A stretch of DNA of 64,000 nt from Oxalobacteraceae bacterium OTU3CAMAD1 (GCA_024123915.1 CP099650.1:1860001-1924000); one strand, 5' to 3'; shown: positions 16,979-27,385, counted from the first letter of the stretch. Numbers and translations: made by a program. The notes: a model not told the origin generated them from the letters alone.

Positions 16979-17102
16979 AGCTGTTGTTCTGTTCTGTAGA
17001 GGGGAATGGCGCGCGGCGCTGGCCGTGTGATTCCAGTTTATGCGAAAACCGTTTTTGCCGCTGGCATCGATGTTGCTATCGACGGCGCTTGCGACACGGC
17101 GT

Positions 17103-17142
17103 AAAACAAAAATGCCGCGCGACATCCTGCGATGCGCGCGGC
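17103..17142 (-). terminator. Terminator after prlC
   Basis: Read on the minus strand: GCCGCGCG and CGCGCGGC arms (17135-17142 and 17114-17121) followed by ATTTTTGTTTT, 26 bases after the prlC stop. Confidence 0.75.
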
Positions 17143-17167
17143 GGTATATCGATTAAGAGATATTAAT

Positions 17168-19246
17168 TCAGGCAGCCATACCGCTGTGACGCAGCAGCGC
17201 GTCGATGCTCGGCTCGCGGCCGCGGAAGGCGGTGAACGATTCGAGCGCCGGACGCGAGCCGCCGACCGACAGGATCTCTTGCAGATAGCGCTTGCCGGTC
17301 TCCGTGGTGGCCGCCGGTCCCAGCGCCTTGGCTTCCTCGAAGGCCGCGTAGGCGTCGGCGGACAACACCTCGGCCCACTTGTAGCTGTAGTAGCCGGCCG
17401 CGTAGCCACCGGCGAAAATGTGGCCGAAGGAGTTCTGGAAGCGGTTGAACGCCGGCGGAATGATCAGCGCGAACTTGGCGCGCACTTCGTCGATTAACTG
17501 CTGCACGGTCTTGCCGGTGCTGGCGTCGTAGTCGTAGTGCAGGTGCATGTCCAGCAGCGAGAACTCGACCTGGCGCAGGGTCTGCAAACCGGACTGGAAA
17601 TTTTTAGCGGCCAGCATCTTGTCGTACAGCGCGCGTGGCAGCGGTTTGCCGGTGACGGCGTGCGCGGTCATGTGCTCCAGCACTTCCCATTCCCAGCAGA
17701 AGTTTTCCATGAACTGCGACGGCAGTTCGACCGCGTCCCACTCGACGCCGGAGATGCCAGACACGCCCAGCTCGTCGACGGCCGTCAGCATGTGGTGCAA
17801 GCCGTGGCCGAACTCGTGGAACAGGGTGATCACTTCATCGTGCGTGAACAGCGACGGCTGCGCCTTGCCGTCAACCACGGCCGGTTCGGTGAAGTTGCAG
17901 GTCAGGTAGGCGATCGGCGTTTGCACGGTCTGCTTGTCGGCGCGGCGGCCACGGGCGTCGTCCATCCAGGCGCCGCCGCTCTTGCCGGCGCGCGCGTACA
18001 GGTCCAGGTAGAACTGGCCGATCAGTTTGCCGTCGCGTTCGATGCGGAAGAAGCGCACGTCCTTGTGCCAGACCGGCGCGTCGTCCGGTTTGATCTCGAC
18101 CGTGAACAGGTTCTGGATCAGGCGGAACAGGCCGTCCACCACTTTGTGTTCAGGGAAGTATTGCTTCACTTCCTGCGCGGAAAACGCATAGCGTTGTTCC
18201 TGTAGTTTCTCGGATGCGTACGGAATGTCCCACGCCTTCAGGTCGTCGATGCCCAGCTCGGCCTTGGCGAACTGGCGCAGCTCTTCCAGGTCCTTCTCGG
18301 CGAACGGACGGGCGCGCTTGGCCAGGTCTTCCAGGAAGTTGACCACCTCGTCCGGCGACTTGGCCATCTTCGGCACCAGCGACACCTCGGCGAAGTTGTT
18401 GTAGCCGAGCAGCTTGGCTTCCTCGTCGCGCAGCTTGAGCAGGGTGACGATGTTTTGCGTGTTGTCCCACTCGTCCTTTTTGCTGAAGACCTCGCCTTGC
18501 TCGGACGCCTTGGTGGCGTTGGCGCGGTAGACGGTCTCGCGCAGCTCGCGCTTGTGGGCGAATTGCAGGATCGGGTAGTAGGACGGGAAGTGCAGCGAGA
18601 ACTGATAGCCTTGCTTGCCGTCTTTTTCGGCGGCGGCGCGGGCGGCGGCCTTGACGTCGTCCGGCAGCCCGGCCAGGTCGGCCTCGTCGGTCACCAGCAG
18701 CTTGTAATCGTTGGTGGCGTCGAGCACGTTTTCGGAGAAGCGGGTCGACACCGACGCGTGCTCTTCCTGGATAGCGGCGAAGCGTTCCTTCTTATCGGCC
18801 GGCAGTTCGGCGCCGCCCATGCGGAAATCGCGGATGGCGTTGTCGACGATGCGCTTGCGCGCCGGCGACAGGGTGGCGAACTCGGGCGAGGCGCGCAGCG
18901 CCTTGTATTTGTCGAACAGCGCCTCGTTCTGCGCCAGCGCGGTCCAGAACTCGGTGACCTTGGGCTGGTTCTCGTTGAAGGTCGCGCGCAGCTCTGGCGT
19001 GTCGACGACGTTGTTCAGATGGCTGACGATGCCCCAGGCGCGCCCCAGCAGCTCGGTGGCGTTCTCCAGCGGCGTGACGAAGTTCTCCCACGTCACTTGT
19101 TCCGAAGGCGATTGCAACTGCTCGACGACGGCGCGGCTCTTGGCCAGCAGGTCCTCGATGGCCGGGGTGACATGCTCGGGCTTGATCGCGTCGAAACGCG
19201 CCAGGCCGGAAAAATCGAGAAGGGGGTTCTGTGCGTCTGTGGTCAT
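17168..19246 (-). CDS. prlC: Oligopeptidase A (M3 family)
   Basis: A 692-residue cytoplasmic zinc peptidase that degrades short peptides, including cleaved signal peptides. The active site is LFHEFGHGLHHMLT (HExxH), and GVEWDAVELPSQFMENFCWE provides the third ligand region. Length matches E. coli PrlC. ATG 19246 is preferred over the in-frame ATG at 19258 because GGAAG lies five bases before it. It is downstream of folD in the same direction with a REP-A repeat between them. Confidence 0.95.
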   Translation of the reverse strand: MTTDAQNPLLDFSGLARFDAIKPEHVTPAIEDLLAKSRAVVEQLQSPSEQVTWENFVTPLENATELLGRAWGIVSHLNNVVDTPELRATFNENQPKVTEFWTALAQNEALFDKYKALRASPEFATLSPARKRIVDNAIRDFRMGGAELPADKKERFAAIQEEHASVSTRFSENVLDATNDYKLLVTDEADLAGLPDDVKAAARAAAEKDGKQGYQFSLHFPSYYPILQFAHKRELRETVYRANATKASEQGEVFSKKDEWDNTQNIVTLLKLRDEEAKLLGYNNFAEVSLVPKMAKSPDEVVNFLEDLAKRARPFAEKDLEELRQFAKAELGIDDLKAWDIPYASEKLQEQRYAFSAQEVKQYFPEHKVVDGLFRLIQNLFTVEIKPDDAPVWHKDVRFFRIERDGKLIGQFYLDLYARAGKSGGAWMDDARGRRADKQTVQTPIAYLTCNFTEPAVVDGKAQPSLFTHDEVITLFHEFGHGLHHMLTAVDELGVSGISGVEWDAVELPSQFMENFCWEWEVLEHMTAHAVTGKPLPRALYDKMLAAKNFQSGLQTLRQVEFSLLDMHLHYDYDASTGKTVQQLIDEVRAKFALIIPPAFNRFQNSFGHIFAGGYAAGYYSYKWAEVLSADAYAAFEEAKALGPAATTETGKRYLQEILSVGGSRPALESFTAFRGREPSIDALLRHSGMAA

Positions 19247-19291
19247 GTCAGCTTCCATATGTTTGGTTACGTGCGTACGCGGGAACCGTTC

Positions 19292-19353
19292 AACCCGCCC
19301 TGCGGCACACCGGGGTCGTACCCGTTCGGGTACGACCCCGACCTTTACGGGTT
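19292..19353. repeat. REP-A copy 3 between folD and prlC
   Basis: Outer arms AACCCG (19292-19297) and CGGGTT (19348-19353); inner arms GGGGTCGTACCC (19312-19323) and GGGTACGACCCC (19328-19339). It lies 14 bases beyond the folD stop and 45 bases before the prlC start, so unlike copies 2 and 4 it separates genes on the same strand. Confidence 0.85.
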
Positions 19354-19367
19354 AGTGCGCCGCTCAA

Positions 19368-20213
19368 TCAAGCGCGCTCGGCCGCCTCTACGGTATTCAT
19401 CAACAGCATCGTGATCGTCATCGGACCGACGCCACCCGGCACCGGCGTGATGTGCGACGCCACTTCCTTAACACCGGCAAAATCCACGTCGCCGCACAGC
19501 TTGCCAGCGTCGTCGCGGTTCATGCCGACGTCGATGACGATGGCGCCCGGCTTGACCATGTCGGCGGTCAGCGTGTTGCGGCGGCCGACGGCGGCCACCA
19601 CCACATCGGCCTGGCGGGTGTACAGGCCCAGATCCGGGGTCGCACTATGGCAGATGGTGACGGTGGCGTTGGCTTGCAAGAGCAGCAGCGCCATCGGTTT
19701 GCCGACGGTGTTGCTGCGGCCGATGACGACCGCGTGTTTGCCGCGCAGGTCGACGCCGGTGCTTTCGATCAGTTTCATGCAGCCGTACGGGGTGCAAGGG
19801 CGGAAGCCTTCCAGGCCCGTCATCAGTTCGCCGGCGCTGAGCACCGAGTAGCCGTCGACGTCCTTGGTGGTCGAGATCGCCTCGATGACCTTGTGCGGGT
19901 TGATGTGTTTAGGCAGCGGCATTTGCACCAGGATGCCGTGGATGGACGGATCGGCGTTCAGGGCGGCGATGCGCTCGAGCAGCGCGGCCTCGGTCAGGTC
20001 GGCCGGGTATTGCTCCTTCAACGAGGTGAAACCGGCGTCCTCGCAACCCTTGACCTTGTTGCGCACGTAAACGTGGCTGGCCGGGTCGTCGCCGACCAGG
20101 ATCACGGCCAGGCCGGGTTTCTTGCCTTTGGCGGTCAGGGCGGCAGCACGTGCAGCAATTTCCGCGCGCAGTTTTTGGGAGAGGGCGATTCCGTCGATCA
20201 GTTGAGCAGGCAT
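19368..20213 (-). CDS. folD: Methylenetetrahydrofolate dehydrogenase/cyclohydrolase
   Basis: A 281-residue bifunctional folate enzyme converting 5,10-methylene-THF to 10-formyl-THF with NADP. Visible motifs are [14 protein letters not shown] with the catalytic lysine region, [21 protein letters not shown] for the nucleotide-binding fold, and the C-terminal [11 protein letters not shown]. Length is normal. It reads away from the aceE operon, sharing a 268-base divergent spacer. Confidence 0.96.
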   Translation of the reverse strand: MPAQLIDGIALSQKLRAEIAARAAALTAKGKKPGLAVILVGDDPASHVYVRNKVKGCEDAGFTSLKEQYPADLTEAALLERIAALNADPSIHGILVQMPLPKHINPHKVIEAISTTKDVDGYSVLSAGELMTGLEGFRPCTPYGCMKLIESTGVDLRGKHAVVIGRSNTVGKPMALLLLQANATVTICHSATPDLGLYTRQADVVVAAVGRRNTLTADMVKPGAIVIDVGMNRDDAGKLCGDVDFAGVKEVASHITPVPGGVGPMTITMLLMNTVEAAERA

Positions 20214-20351
20214 GATTTAACCAGGTTGGAGAGGAAAGCAGGATTATAAAGCGCCAGGCCCCGCCGCGCCTTGTTTCCGGGTGTTTTGCTATGCTGCGGC
20301 GCACAAGATTTTCATAGGGCAATTTCATAATGCGAAATGTCGTATCATAGT

Positions 20352-20380
20352 TTGAAAAAGCAAAAAATCACTGTTAGAAT
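20352..20380 (+). promoter_or_regulatory. Sigma70-type promoter of the pyruvate dehydrogenase operon
   Basis: TTGAAA (20352-20357), exactly 17 bases, then TAGAAT (20375-20380), about 100 bases before aceE. The leader between them and the AGGAG at 20468 is AT-rich with no clear hairpin. Confidence 0.65.
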
Positions 20381-20481
20381 CCCCACACGTCATTGAAGTA
20401 ATAGTAAATAATTCATTAAAGACAGCGTTCCAACGGCCCAGAACGGTATAAAACGGGCACTTAACTCAGGAGACTTAATAC

Positions 20482-23172
20482 ATGTCAGCTCAACTTGACC
20501 AGGTAACGGCAAACACCGACCCTGATTCGCAAGAAACCAAAGAATGGTTGGATGCTCTGGCCGCGGTGCTGGAACAAGAAGGGCCTGAACGTGCTCATTA
20601 CCTGATGGAACGCCTGATCGACCTGGCCCGCCAAAGCGGCTCGGACATCCCGTTCTCGGCCAATACGGCCTACGTCAACACCATCCCGACCAGCATGGAA
20701 GTGCATTGCCCGGGCAATCTGGAATACGAAGAGAAGCTGCGCTCGTGGATGCGCTGGAACGCCATGGCGATGGTCGTCAAGGCCAACCGCGTCGACGGCG
20801 ACCTCGGTGGCCACCTGTCCTCGTTCGCCTCGCTGGCCAACATGCTGGGCATCGGCTTCAACCACTTCTGGAAAGCGCCGAGCGAAAGCCACGGCGGCGA
20901 CCTGCTGTACATCCAGGGCCACTCGTCGCCAGGCGTCTACGCCCGCGCGTTCCTGGAAGGCCGCCTGACCGAAGAACAACTGACCCATTACCGTCGCGAA
21001 GTCGACGGCAAGGGTCTGTCGTCGTATCCGCACCCGAAACTGATGCCGGACTTTTGGCAGTTCCCGACCGTGTCGATGGGCCTGGGCCCGTTGATGGCGA
21101 TTTACCAGGCGCGCTTCCTGAAGTACCTGCACGCGCGCTCGATCGCCGACACCACCGACCGCAAGGTCTGGGCCTTCTGCGGCGACGGCGAGATGGACGA
21201 GCCGGAATCGCTGGGCGCGATCGGCATGGCCGCGCGTGAAAAGCTGGACAATCTGGTCATCGTCGTCAACTGCAACCTGCAGCGTCTGGACGGCCCGGTG
21301 CGCGGCAACGGCAAGATCATCCAAGAGCTGGAAGCGGACTTCCGCGGCGCCGGCTGGAACGTCGTCAAAGTCATCTGGGGTCCGGGTTGGGACGCGCTGC
21401 TGCAGAAGGATAAAGAAGGCATCCTGCGCAAGGTGATGATGGAAACGCTGGACGGCGAATACCAGAACTACAAAGCCAAAGACGGCGCCTACGTGCGCAA
21501 GCACTTCTTCGGCAAGCATCCGAAGCTGCTGGAGATGGTCGCCAACATGACCGACGACGACATCTGGCGCCTGACCCGTGGCGGCCACGATCCGCACAAG
21601 ATCTACGCCGCCTTCAAGGTCGCGCAAGAGCACAAAGGCCAACCGACCGTCCTGCTGGTGAAAACCATCAAGGGCTTCGGCATGGGCAAGCACGGCGAAG
21701 CGCGCAACACCGCGCACAACACCAAGAAGCTGACCGACGAAGCCGTGCGCGAAATGCGCGACCGCTACTCGATCCCGATCCCGGACGACAAGCTGGCCGA
21801 CATCCCGTTCTACAAGCCTGCCGACGATGCGCCGGAAATCAAGTACCTGCACGAGCGCCGCGCCGCGCTGGGCGGCTACCTGCCGGCCCGCCGCCAGCAA
21901 GCCGACGAAAAACTGACCGTGCCGCCACTGAGCGCGTTCCAGAACGTGCTGGATGCGACCGCCGAAGGCCGCGAAGTATCGAGCACCCAGACCTTCGTGC
22001 GTATCCTGACCACGCTGCTGAAAGACCCTAGCGTCGGTTCGCGCATCGTCCCGATCCTGGTCGACGAATCGCGCACCTTCGGTATGGAAGGCCTGTTCCG
22101 TCAAGTAGGTATCTTCAACCAGCAAGGCCAGTTGTACGAGCCGGTCGACAAAGACCAGGTCATGTACTACCGCGAAGACAAGGCCGGCCAGATCCTGCAA
22201 GAGGGGATCAACGAAGCCGGTGGTATGAGCTCGTGGATCGCCGCTGCGACGTCGTACTCGACCAACAACCGCGTGATGATCCCGTTCTACACCTACTACT
22301 CGATGTTCGGTATGCAGCGTATCGGCGATCTGGTGTGGGCAGCGGCCGACATGCGCTCGCGCGGCTTCCTGATGGGCGGCACCGCCGGCCGTACGACCCT
22401 GAACGGCGAAGGCCTGCAGCACGAAGACGGCCATAGCCACCTGTTCGCAGCGGCTGTACCGAACTGCATGCCGTACGATCCGACCTTCGGCCACGAAGTC
22501 GCCGTGATCATCCAGGACGGTATGCGCCGCATGGTGGAAGAACAGGAAGACGTGTTCTACTACATCACCATCATGAACGAGAACTACCCGCACCCAGGCA
22601 TCAAGCCAGGCCAGGAAGAGGGCATCCTGAAAGGTATGTATCTGCTGCAGGAAGGCGACAAGGACGCCAAGCAGCGCGTGCAGCTGATCGGCTCCGGCAC
22701 CATCTTGCGTGAATCGATCTTCGCGGCCGAACTGCTGAAGAACGACTGGAACATCGCCGCCGACGTCTGGTCCGCTCCTTCGCTGACGCTGGTGGCCCGC
22801 GACGGCCAGGACGCCGAGCGCTGGAACCTGGTCAACCCGACCAAGGAAGCACGTGTTCCTTACGTGACGCAGCTGATGTCGAAGACCTCCGGTCCTATCG
22901 TTGCGACGACCGACTACATGCGCGCCTTTGCTGAACAGATCCGCGCCTTCATTCCGAAGGACCGCACCTACCGCGTGCTGGGCACCGATGGTTTCGGCCG
23001 TTCGGACACCCGCGCCGCGCTGCGTGAATTCTTCGAGGTGAACCGTTACTACATCACGGTCGCCGCGCTGAAATCGCTGGCCGAAGAAGGCAAGATCGAC
23101 GTCAAGGTGGTTGAGGAAGCAGTCGTCAAGTACGGCCTGAATCCGAACAAGCCAAATCCGGTGACCCAATAA
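20482..23172 (+). CDS. aceE: Pyruvate dehydrogenase E1 component
   Basis: An 896-residue homodimeric-type E1 that decarboxylates pyruvate with thiamine diphosphate and reductively acetylates the E2 lipoyl group. The thiamine motif GDGEMDEP starts at residue 234 and ends in NCN about 30 residues on. GGTAGRTTLNGEGLQHEDGHS and DGFGRSDTR are further landmarks. Length matches E. coli AceE. It is the first gene of the aceE-aceF-lpdA operon, with AGGAG before the ATG and a strong promoter upstream. No pdhR regulator is adjacent. Confidence 0.97.
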   Translation: MSAQLDQVTANTDPDSQETKEWLDALAAVLEQEGPERAHYLMERLIDLARQSGSDIPFSANTAYVNTIPTSMEVHCPGNLEYEEKLRSWMRWNAMAMVVKANRVDGDLGGHLSSFASLANMLGIGFNHFWKAPSESHGGDLLYIQGHSSPGVYARAFLEGRLTEEQLTHYRREVDGKGLSSYPHPKLMPDFWQFPTVSMGLGPLMAIYQARFLKYLHARSIADTTDRKVWAFCGDGEMDEPESLGAIGMAAREKLDNLVIVVNCNLQRLDGPVRGNGKIIQELEADFRGAGWNVVKVIWGPGWDALLQKDKEGILRKVMMETLDGEYQNYKAKDGAYVRKHFFGKHPKLLEMVANMTDDDIWRLTRGGHDPHKIYAAFKVAQEHKGQPTVLLVKTIKGFGMGKHGEARNTAHNTKKLTDEAVREMRDRYSIPIPDDKLADIPFYKPADDAPEIKYLHERRAALGGYLPARRQQADEKLTVPPLSAFQNVLDATAEGREVSSTQTFVRILTTLLKDPSVGSRIVPILVDESRTFGMEGLFRQVGIFNQQGQLYEPVDKDQVMYYREDKAGQILQEGINEAGGMSSWIAAATSYSTNNRVMIPFYTYYSMFGMQRIGDLVWAAADMRSRGFLMGGTAGRTTLNGEGLQHEDGHSHLFAAAVPNCMPYDPTFGHEVAVIIQDGMRRMVEEQEDVFYYITIMNENYPHPGIKPGQEEGILKGMYLLQEGDKDAKQRVQLIGSGTILRESIFAAELLKNDWNIAADVWSAPSLTLVARDGQDAERWNLVNPTKEARVPYVTQLMSKTSGPIVATTDYMRAFAEQIRAFIPKDRTYRVLGTDGFGRSDTRAALREFFEVNRYYITVAALKSLAEEGKIDVKVVEEAVVKYGLNPNKPNPVTQ

Positions 23173-23193
23173 ATAGAATACGGAGCAAACGCT

Positions 23194-24861
23194 ATGAGCA
23201 TTGTGGAAGTTAAAGTCCCGGATATCGGCGATTTCAAGGAAGTTGAAATCATTGAGTTGATGATCAAGGTCGGCGACACGATCAAGGTCGATCAGTCGCT
23301 GATCACCGTTGAATCGGATAAGGCCAGCATGGAGATTCCATCCTCCGCCGCCGGCGTGGTCAAGGAAATCAAGGTCAAGGTCGGCGACAAGGTCGCCGAG
23401 GGTTCGCTGCTGTTGCTGCTGGAAGCCGAGGGAGCCGCCGCTGCTCCGGCGGCCGCCGCGCCGGCTGCTGCCGCTCCTGCGCCGGCGCCAGCCGCCGCCG
23501 CTGCGCCAGCTCCGGCGCCTGCCGCCGCGCCAGCCGCTTCGGCCGGCCCGGTCGAAGTCAAAGTACCGGACATCGGCGACTTCAAGGAAGTGGAAGTCAT
23601 CGAAGTGATGGTCAAAGTCGGCGACACGATCAAGGTCGATCAGTCGCTGCTGACCGTCGAATCGGACAAGGCCAGCATGGAAATCCCTTCGTCGCACGCA
23701 GGTGTGGTGAAGGAAGTGAAGATCAAGGTCGGCGACAAGGTCGCCATGGGCTCGATCGTGCTGGTGGTTGAAGCCACTGGCGGTGCTGCCGCTCCTGCAG
23801 CTTCGGCGCCTGCTCCCGCAGCTGCCGCCGCTCCAGCCGCCGCAGCTCCAGCGCCTTCGGCTGCTCCTGCCGCAGCCGCCGCGCCGGCAGCTTCGCAAGG
23901 CTCGGTCCAAACCGGCAAGCTGGCACACGCATCGCCGTCGATCCGCAAGTTCGCCCGCGAACTCGGTGTCGACCTGCTCAAGGTGCCGGGCTCCGGTCCT
24001 AAAGGCCGCATCACCCAGATCGACGTGCAGAATTACGTCAAGGGTGTGATCGCTGGCACCGTGGCCGCTCCTTCGGGCGCCGCCAGCGGTGGTTCCGGTG
24101 TTGGTGGCGGCGGCAACTTCAGCGTGCTGCCATGGCCGTCGCTGGACTTCAGCAAATTCGGTCCGACCGAACTGCTGCCGCTGTCGCGCATCAAGAAAAT
24201 CAGTGGCCCTAACCTGCACCGCAACTGGGTGCAGATCCCGCACGTCACGCAGTTCGACGAAGCCGACATCACCGATCTGGAAGCATTCCGCGTCGAGACC
24301 AACAACGCCAACGCCAAGAACAAGGACGCGGCCAAGTTGACCATGCTGGCCTTCGTCATCAAGGCATCGGTCGCCGCGCTGAAGAAATTCCCGTCGTTTA
24401 ACGCCTCGCTCGACGAGAAGGGTGAAAACCTGATCCTCAAGCAGTACTACAACGTCGGCTTCGCGGCCGATACGCCGAACGGCCTGGTGGTCCCGGTGAT
24501 CAAGAACGCGGACCAGAAATCGGTCTCGCAGATCGCCAAGGAAATGACCGACCTGTCGCTGCAAGCGCGCGAAGGCAAGCTGAAACCGACCGATATGCAA
24601 GGCGCCAGCTTCACCATCTCGTCGCTGGGCGGCATCGGCGGCACGCACTTCACGCCTATCGTCAACGCGCCGGAAGTGGCGATCCTTGGTTTGTCCAAGG
24701 CGTCGATCAAGCCGGTGTGGGACGGCAAGGCCTTCCAGCCTCGCCTGATGATGGGTACCTCGCTGTCCTACGACCACCGCGTGGTCGACGGCGCGATGGG
24801 TGCTCGCTTCTCCGTGTACCTGAGCGAAGTGCTCGGCGACATGCGCAAAATTCTGCTGTAA
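23194..24861 (+). CDS. aceF: Dihydrolipoamide acetyltransferase, E2 of PDH
   Basis: A 555-residue E2 core subunit that passes acetyl groups from E1 to coenzyme A. Two lipoyl domains are present (1-80 and about 120-195), each with the lipoylated lysine in VESDKASME, joined by Ala-Pro-rich linkers. A peripheral-subunit-binding domain follows (ASPSIRKFARELGVDLLKV), then the catalytic domain with H528 and D532 in DHRVVDG. E. coli AceF has three lipoyl domains, so two is a variation. The two lipoyl-coding segments are very similar in DNA, and one is nearly identical to that in lpdA. Confidence 0.97.
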   Translation: MSIVEVKVPDIGDFKEVEIIELMIKVGDTIKVDQSLITVESDKASMEIPSSAAGVVKEIKVKVGDKVAEGSLLLLLEAEGAAAAPAAAAPAAAAPAPAPAAAAAPAPAPAAAPAASAGPVEVKVPDIGDFKEVEVIEVMVKVGDTIKVDQSLLTVESDKASMEIPSSHAGVVKEVKIKVGDKVAMGSIVLVVEATGGAAAPAASAPAPAAAAAPAAAAPAPSAAPAAAAAPAASQGSVQTGKLAHASPSIRKFARELGVDLLKVPGSGPKGRITQIDVQNYVKGVIAGTVAAPSGAASGGSGVGGGGNFSVLPWPSLDFSKFGPTELLPLSRIKKISGPNLHRNWVQIPHVTQFDEADITDLEAFRVETNNANAKNKDAAKLTMLAFVIKASVAALKKFPSFNASLDEKGENLILKQYYNVGFAADTPNGLVVPVIKNADQKSVSQIAKEMTDLSLQAREGKLKPTDMQGASFTISSLGGIGGTHFTPIVNAPEVAILGLSKASIKPVWDGKAFQPRLMMGTSLSYDHRVVDGAMGARFSVYLSEVLGDMRKILL

Positions 24862-24870
24862 GGAGCGACT

Positions 24871-26661
24871 ATGACCACAGAAGTGAAAGTGCCGAACATC
24901 GGCGACTTCGCAGAAGTTGAAGTGATCGAGGTGATGGTCAAGGTTGGCGACACGATCAAGGTCGATCAGTCGCTGGTGACCGTCGAATCGGACAAGGCGA
25001 GCATGGAAGTCCCTTCGTCGCACGCAGGTGTGGTGAAGGAAGTCAAAGTCAAGGTTGGCGACAAGGTCAAGGAAGGCGTGTTGTTGCTGGTGGTCGAGGA
25101 GGCGGCTGGTGCCGCCGCGGCTCCGGCGGCTGCCGCCCCGGCACCTGCTGCCGCCGCCGCTGCGCCAGCTCCCGCTGCCGCTCCGGCAGCAGCAGCGCCG
25201 ATCGCCGCGCCGGCCGGTGGCAGCTACACCGGCCAGGTCGACATCGACTGCGACATGATGGTACTGGGTGGCGGTCCTGGCGGTTACTCCGCCGCGTTCC
25301 GCGCCGCCGATCTGGGCCTGAACACGGTCATCGTCGAGCGTTACGAAACGCTTGGCGGCGTGTGCCTGAACGTCGGTTGCATTCCGTCGAAAGCGCTGCT
25401 GCACGTGGCATCGGTGATCGACGAAACCGCGCACATGTCCAACACCGGCGTCACCTTCGCCAAGCCGACCATCGACATCGACCAGGTACGCAAGTACAAG
25501 GAAGGCGTCATCAAGAACATGACCGGCGGTCTGGCCGGCATGGCCAAGGCCCGCAAGACGCAAGTCGTCACCGGCGTCGGCCAGTTCCTGAGCGCGAACC
25601 ATATCGAAGTGACCGCCGGCGACGGCAGCAAGAAGGTCGTGCAGTTCAAGCAGGCCATCATCGCCGCCGGTTCGGCGGTCGTGAAGCTGCCGTTCGTGCC
25701 TGAAGATCCACGCATCGTCGATTCGACGGGCGCGCTGGAACTGCGTCAGATTCCGAAACGCATGCTGGTCATTGGCGGCGGCATCATCGGCCTGGAAATG
25801 GCCACCGTGTACTCGACCTTCGGCGCGCGCATCGACGTCGTCGAAATGATGGACGGCTTGATGCAAGGCGCCGACCGCGACGCTGTCAAGGTCTGGCAGA
25901 AGTTCAACGAAAAGCGCTTCGACAACATCATGACCAAGACCAAGACCGTCGGCGTTGAAGCACTGCCGGAGGGGATCAAAGTCACGTTCGAAGCCGCCGA
26001 AGCCGGCGCAACCGCGCCAGCGCCGCAGATCTACGATCTGGTGCTGGTCGCTGTCGGCCGCAGCCCGAACGGCAAGAAGATCGCCGCCGACAAGGCCGGC
26101 GTGATTGTCAGCGACCGTGGCTTCATCCCGGTCGATAGCCAGATGCGCACCAACGTGCCGAACATCTTCGCCATCGGCGACCTGGTGGGCCAGCCTATGC
26201 TGGCGCACAAGGCGGTGCACGAAGGCCACGTCGCGGCGGAAGCCGCAGCCGGCCAGAAGTCGCACTTCGACGTGAAGGTCATTCCATCGGTGGCCTACAC
26301 CGATCCGGAAGTGGCATGGGCCGGCATCACCGAGGACGAAGCGAAAGCCAAGGGCATCAAGGTCGAGAAGGGCCACTTCCCTTGGGCAGCCAGCGGCCGC
26401 GCCGTGGCCAACGGCCGCGCAGAGGGCTTCACCAAGCTGCTGTTCGACGCTGAAACACACCGCATCATCGGCGGCACCATGGTCGGCACGCACGCCGGCG
26501 ACATGATCGGCGAGATCGCCCTGGCGATCGAGATGGGTTGCGACGGCACCGACATCGGCAAGACGATCCATCCTCACCCGACCCTGGGCGAGTCGATCGG
26601 CATGGCCGCCGAAGTGTACGAAGGCGTCTGCACCGACCTGCCGCCGCCGCGCAAGCGCTAA
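24871..26661 (+). CDS. lpdA: Dihydrolipoamide dehydrogenase (E3) with lipoyl domain
   Basis: A 596-residue E3 that reoxidises dihydrolipoamide with FAD and NAD. Unlike E. coli Lpd it starts with a lipoyl domain (1-80, lysine in VESDKASME) and an Ala-Pro linker, the form found in many betaproteobacteria. The FAD motif [17 protein letters not shown] is near 130; the redox disulfide is C165-C170 in CLNVGC; the NAD motif is [17 protein letters not shown]; the C-terminal HPHPTLGE holds the catalytic histidine. It follows aceF by nine bases and ends at a strong terminator. Confidence 0.97.
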   Translation: MTTEVKVPNIGDFAEVEVIEVMVKVGDTIKVDQSLVTVESDKASMEVPSSHAGVVKEVKVKVGDKVKEGVLLLVVEEAAGAAAAPAAAAPAPAAAAAAPAPAAAPAAAAPIAAPAGGSYTGQVDIDCDMMVLGGGPGGYSAAFRAADLGLNTVIVERYETLGGVCLNVGCIPSKALLHVASVIDETAHMSNTGVTFAKPTIDIDQVRKYKEGVIKNMTGGLAGMAKARKTQVVTGVGQFLSANHIEVTAGDGSKKVVQFKQAIIAAGSAVVKLPFVPEDPRIVDSTGALELRQIPKRMLVIGGGIIGLEMATVYSTFGARIDVVEMMDGLMQGADRDAVKVWQKFNEKRFDNIMTKTKTVGVEALPEGIKVTFEAAEAGATAPAPQIYDLVLVAVGRSPNGKKIAADKAGVIVSDRGFIPVDSQMRTNVPNIFAIGDLVGQPMLAHKAVHEGHVAAEAAAGQKSHFDVKVIPSVAYTDPEVAWAGITEDEAKAKGIKVEKGHFPWAASGRAVANGRAEGFTKLLFDAETHRIIGGTMVGTHAGDMIGEIALAIEMGCDGTDIGKTIHPHPTLGESIGMAAEVYEGVCTDLPPPRKR

Positions 26662-26678
26662 GTTATCGCATCATCACA

Positions 26679-26706
26679 AAACCGGGACGAGTTCCCGGTT
26701 TTTTTA
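26679..26706 (+). terminator. Terminator of the aceE-aceF-lpdA operon
   Basis: Perfect nine-base arms AAACCGGGA (26679-26687) and TCCCGGTTT (26693-26701) around CGAGT, continuing into a T-run. Confidence 0.9.
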
Positions 26707-26720
26707 TTGTCAGGTTCCGC

Positions 26721-27107
26721 ATGTCTTCCTTCCCTTCCGTTGTCCCGCTGCTGGTGTCGGTCGTGCTTTACACGAGCATCAACAAGCTGGCCGCTTTCCT
26801 GTACAAACGCGCGCGCCTGAGCTGGCGCGACGCCTGTATTTTTAGTTTGATTTTGTTGATGGTGCTGGGGTTAGGTACGCTGCTTAACCGCCTGTCTGGT
26901 AACGCCGTGCCGCTGGCCCTTCTTGTGGTTGCCGGACTGGTGATACAGGTCGGTCTTGGCGCCTGGTTTCTGGCCTCCCGCGCGTTCGGTATCGACGGCG
27001 CGCCTTTGGGCAGTAGGGGCGGGGCGATTCTGGCGCTGATCGCCTACGCTTTGGTGGTCAGCTTGGGCGTGTTGGCGGGGACTGCTTTGACGGCGCTTCA
27101 TCCGTAG
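26721..27107 (+). CDS. Small integral membrane protein, function unknown
   Basis: A 128-residue protein with about four hydrophobic helices (near 4-22, 40-58, 63-85 and 100-122) and a short basic loop YKRARLSWRDAC. No family was recognised. The frame runs open from further upstream inside lpdA, but ATG 26721, just after the operon terminator, is the sensible start; the ribosome site (AGG) is weak. It could be a late readthrough gene of the PDH operon. Confidence 0.6.
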   Translation: MSSFPSVVPLLVSVVLYTSINKLAAFLYKRARLSWRDACIFSLILLMVLGLGTLLNRLSGNAVPLALLVVAGLVIQVGLGAWFLASRAFGIDGAPLGSRGGAILALIAYALVVSLGVLAGTALTALHP

Positions 27108-27266
27108 TAACAGGGTGGGCCGTTTAGAAAGGTTGCCGAACATTTTGGCTAAAAACGACTCGACACTTCGGATCTTCTTAAGTTGCGCATCGTTTCTGAT
27201 CAAAAGTATGACCAGCAGAATCAAATTGGCGAGGCTTAACAAAAGTACGTCGACTAAATCTTGCAT
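26871..27266 (-). CDS. Possible small membrane-anchored protein, doubtful
   Basis: A 131-codon frame whose first 50 residues look protein-like: MQDLVDVLLLSLANLILLVI is a membrane segment followed by a basic stretch. GGGAGAG lies about six bases before the ATG. The second half is antisense to the neighbouring membrane protein gene and is a charged, low-complexity sequence typical of shadow frames. Either a short gene has lost its stop, or only the signal for translation is fortuitous. Confidence 0.3.
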   Translation of the reverse strand: MQDLVDVLLLSLANLILLVILLIRNDAQLKKIRSVESFLAKMFGNLSKRPTLLLRMKRRQSSPRQHAQADHQSVGDQRQNRPAPTAQRRAVDTERAGGQKPGAKTDLYHQSGNHKKGQRHGVTRQAVKQRT

Positions 27267-27385
27267 TTCTCTCTCCCGAATAGGTAGGTGGCAGCCTGAT
27301 GCGCCTATCTATTCATGATGAGCCAGCAGATCGATATCGTACTTGTAGTTACGCAATAAAAAGTGATGAAAGTAAATGCCTATGC

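Noticed and set aside
16553..17125. Longer holC reading frame starting at 17125
   Set aside because: The extra 49 residues are unlike HolC and would run into the prlC terminator region; ATG 16978 gives the family start MTRIDFH.
20485..26577. A 2030-codon open frame on the minus strand
   Set aside because: It is antisense to aceE-aceF-lpdA, whose motifs are unmistakable; long antisense frames arise from GC-rich codon use, and its translation is low-complexity and rich in His, Asp, Arg and Val.
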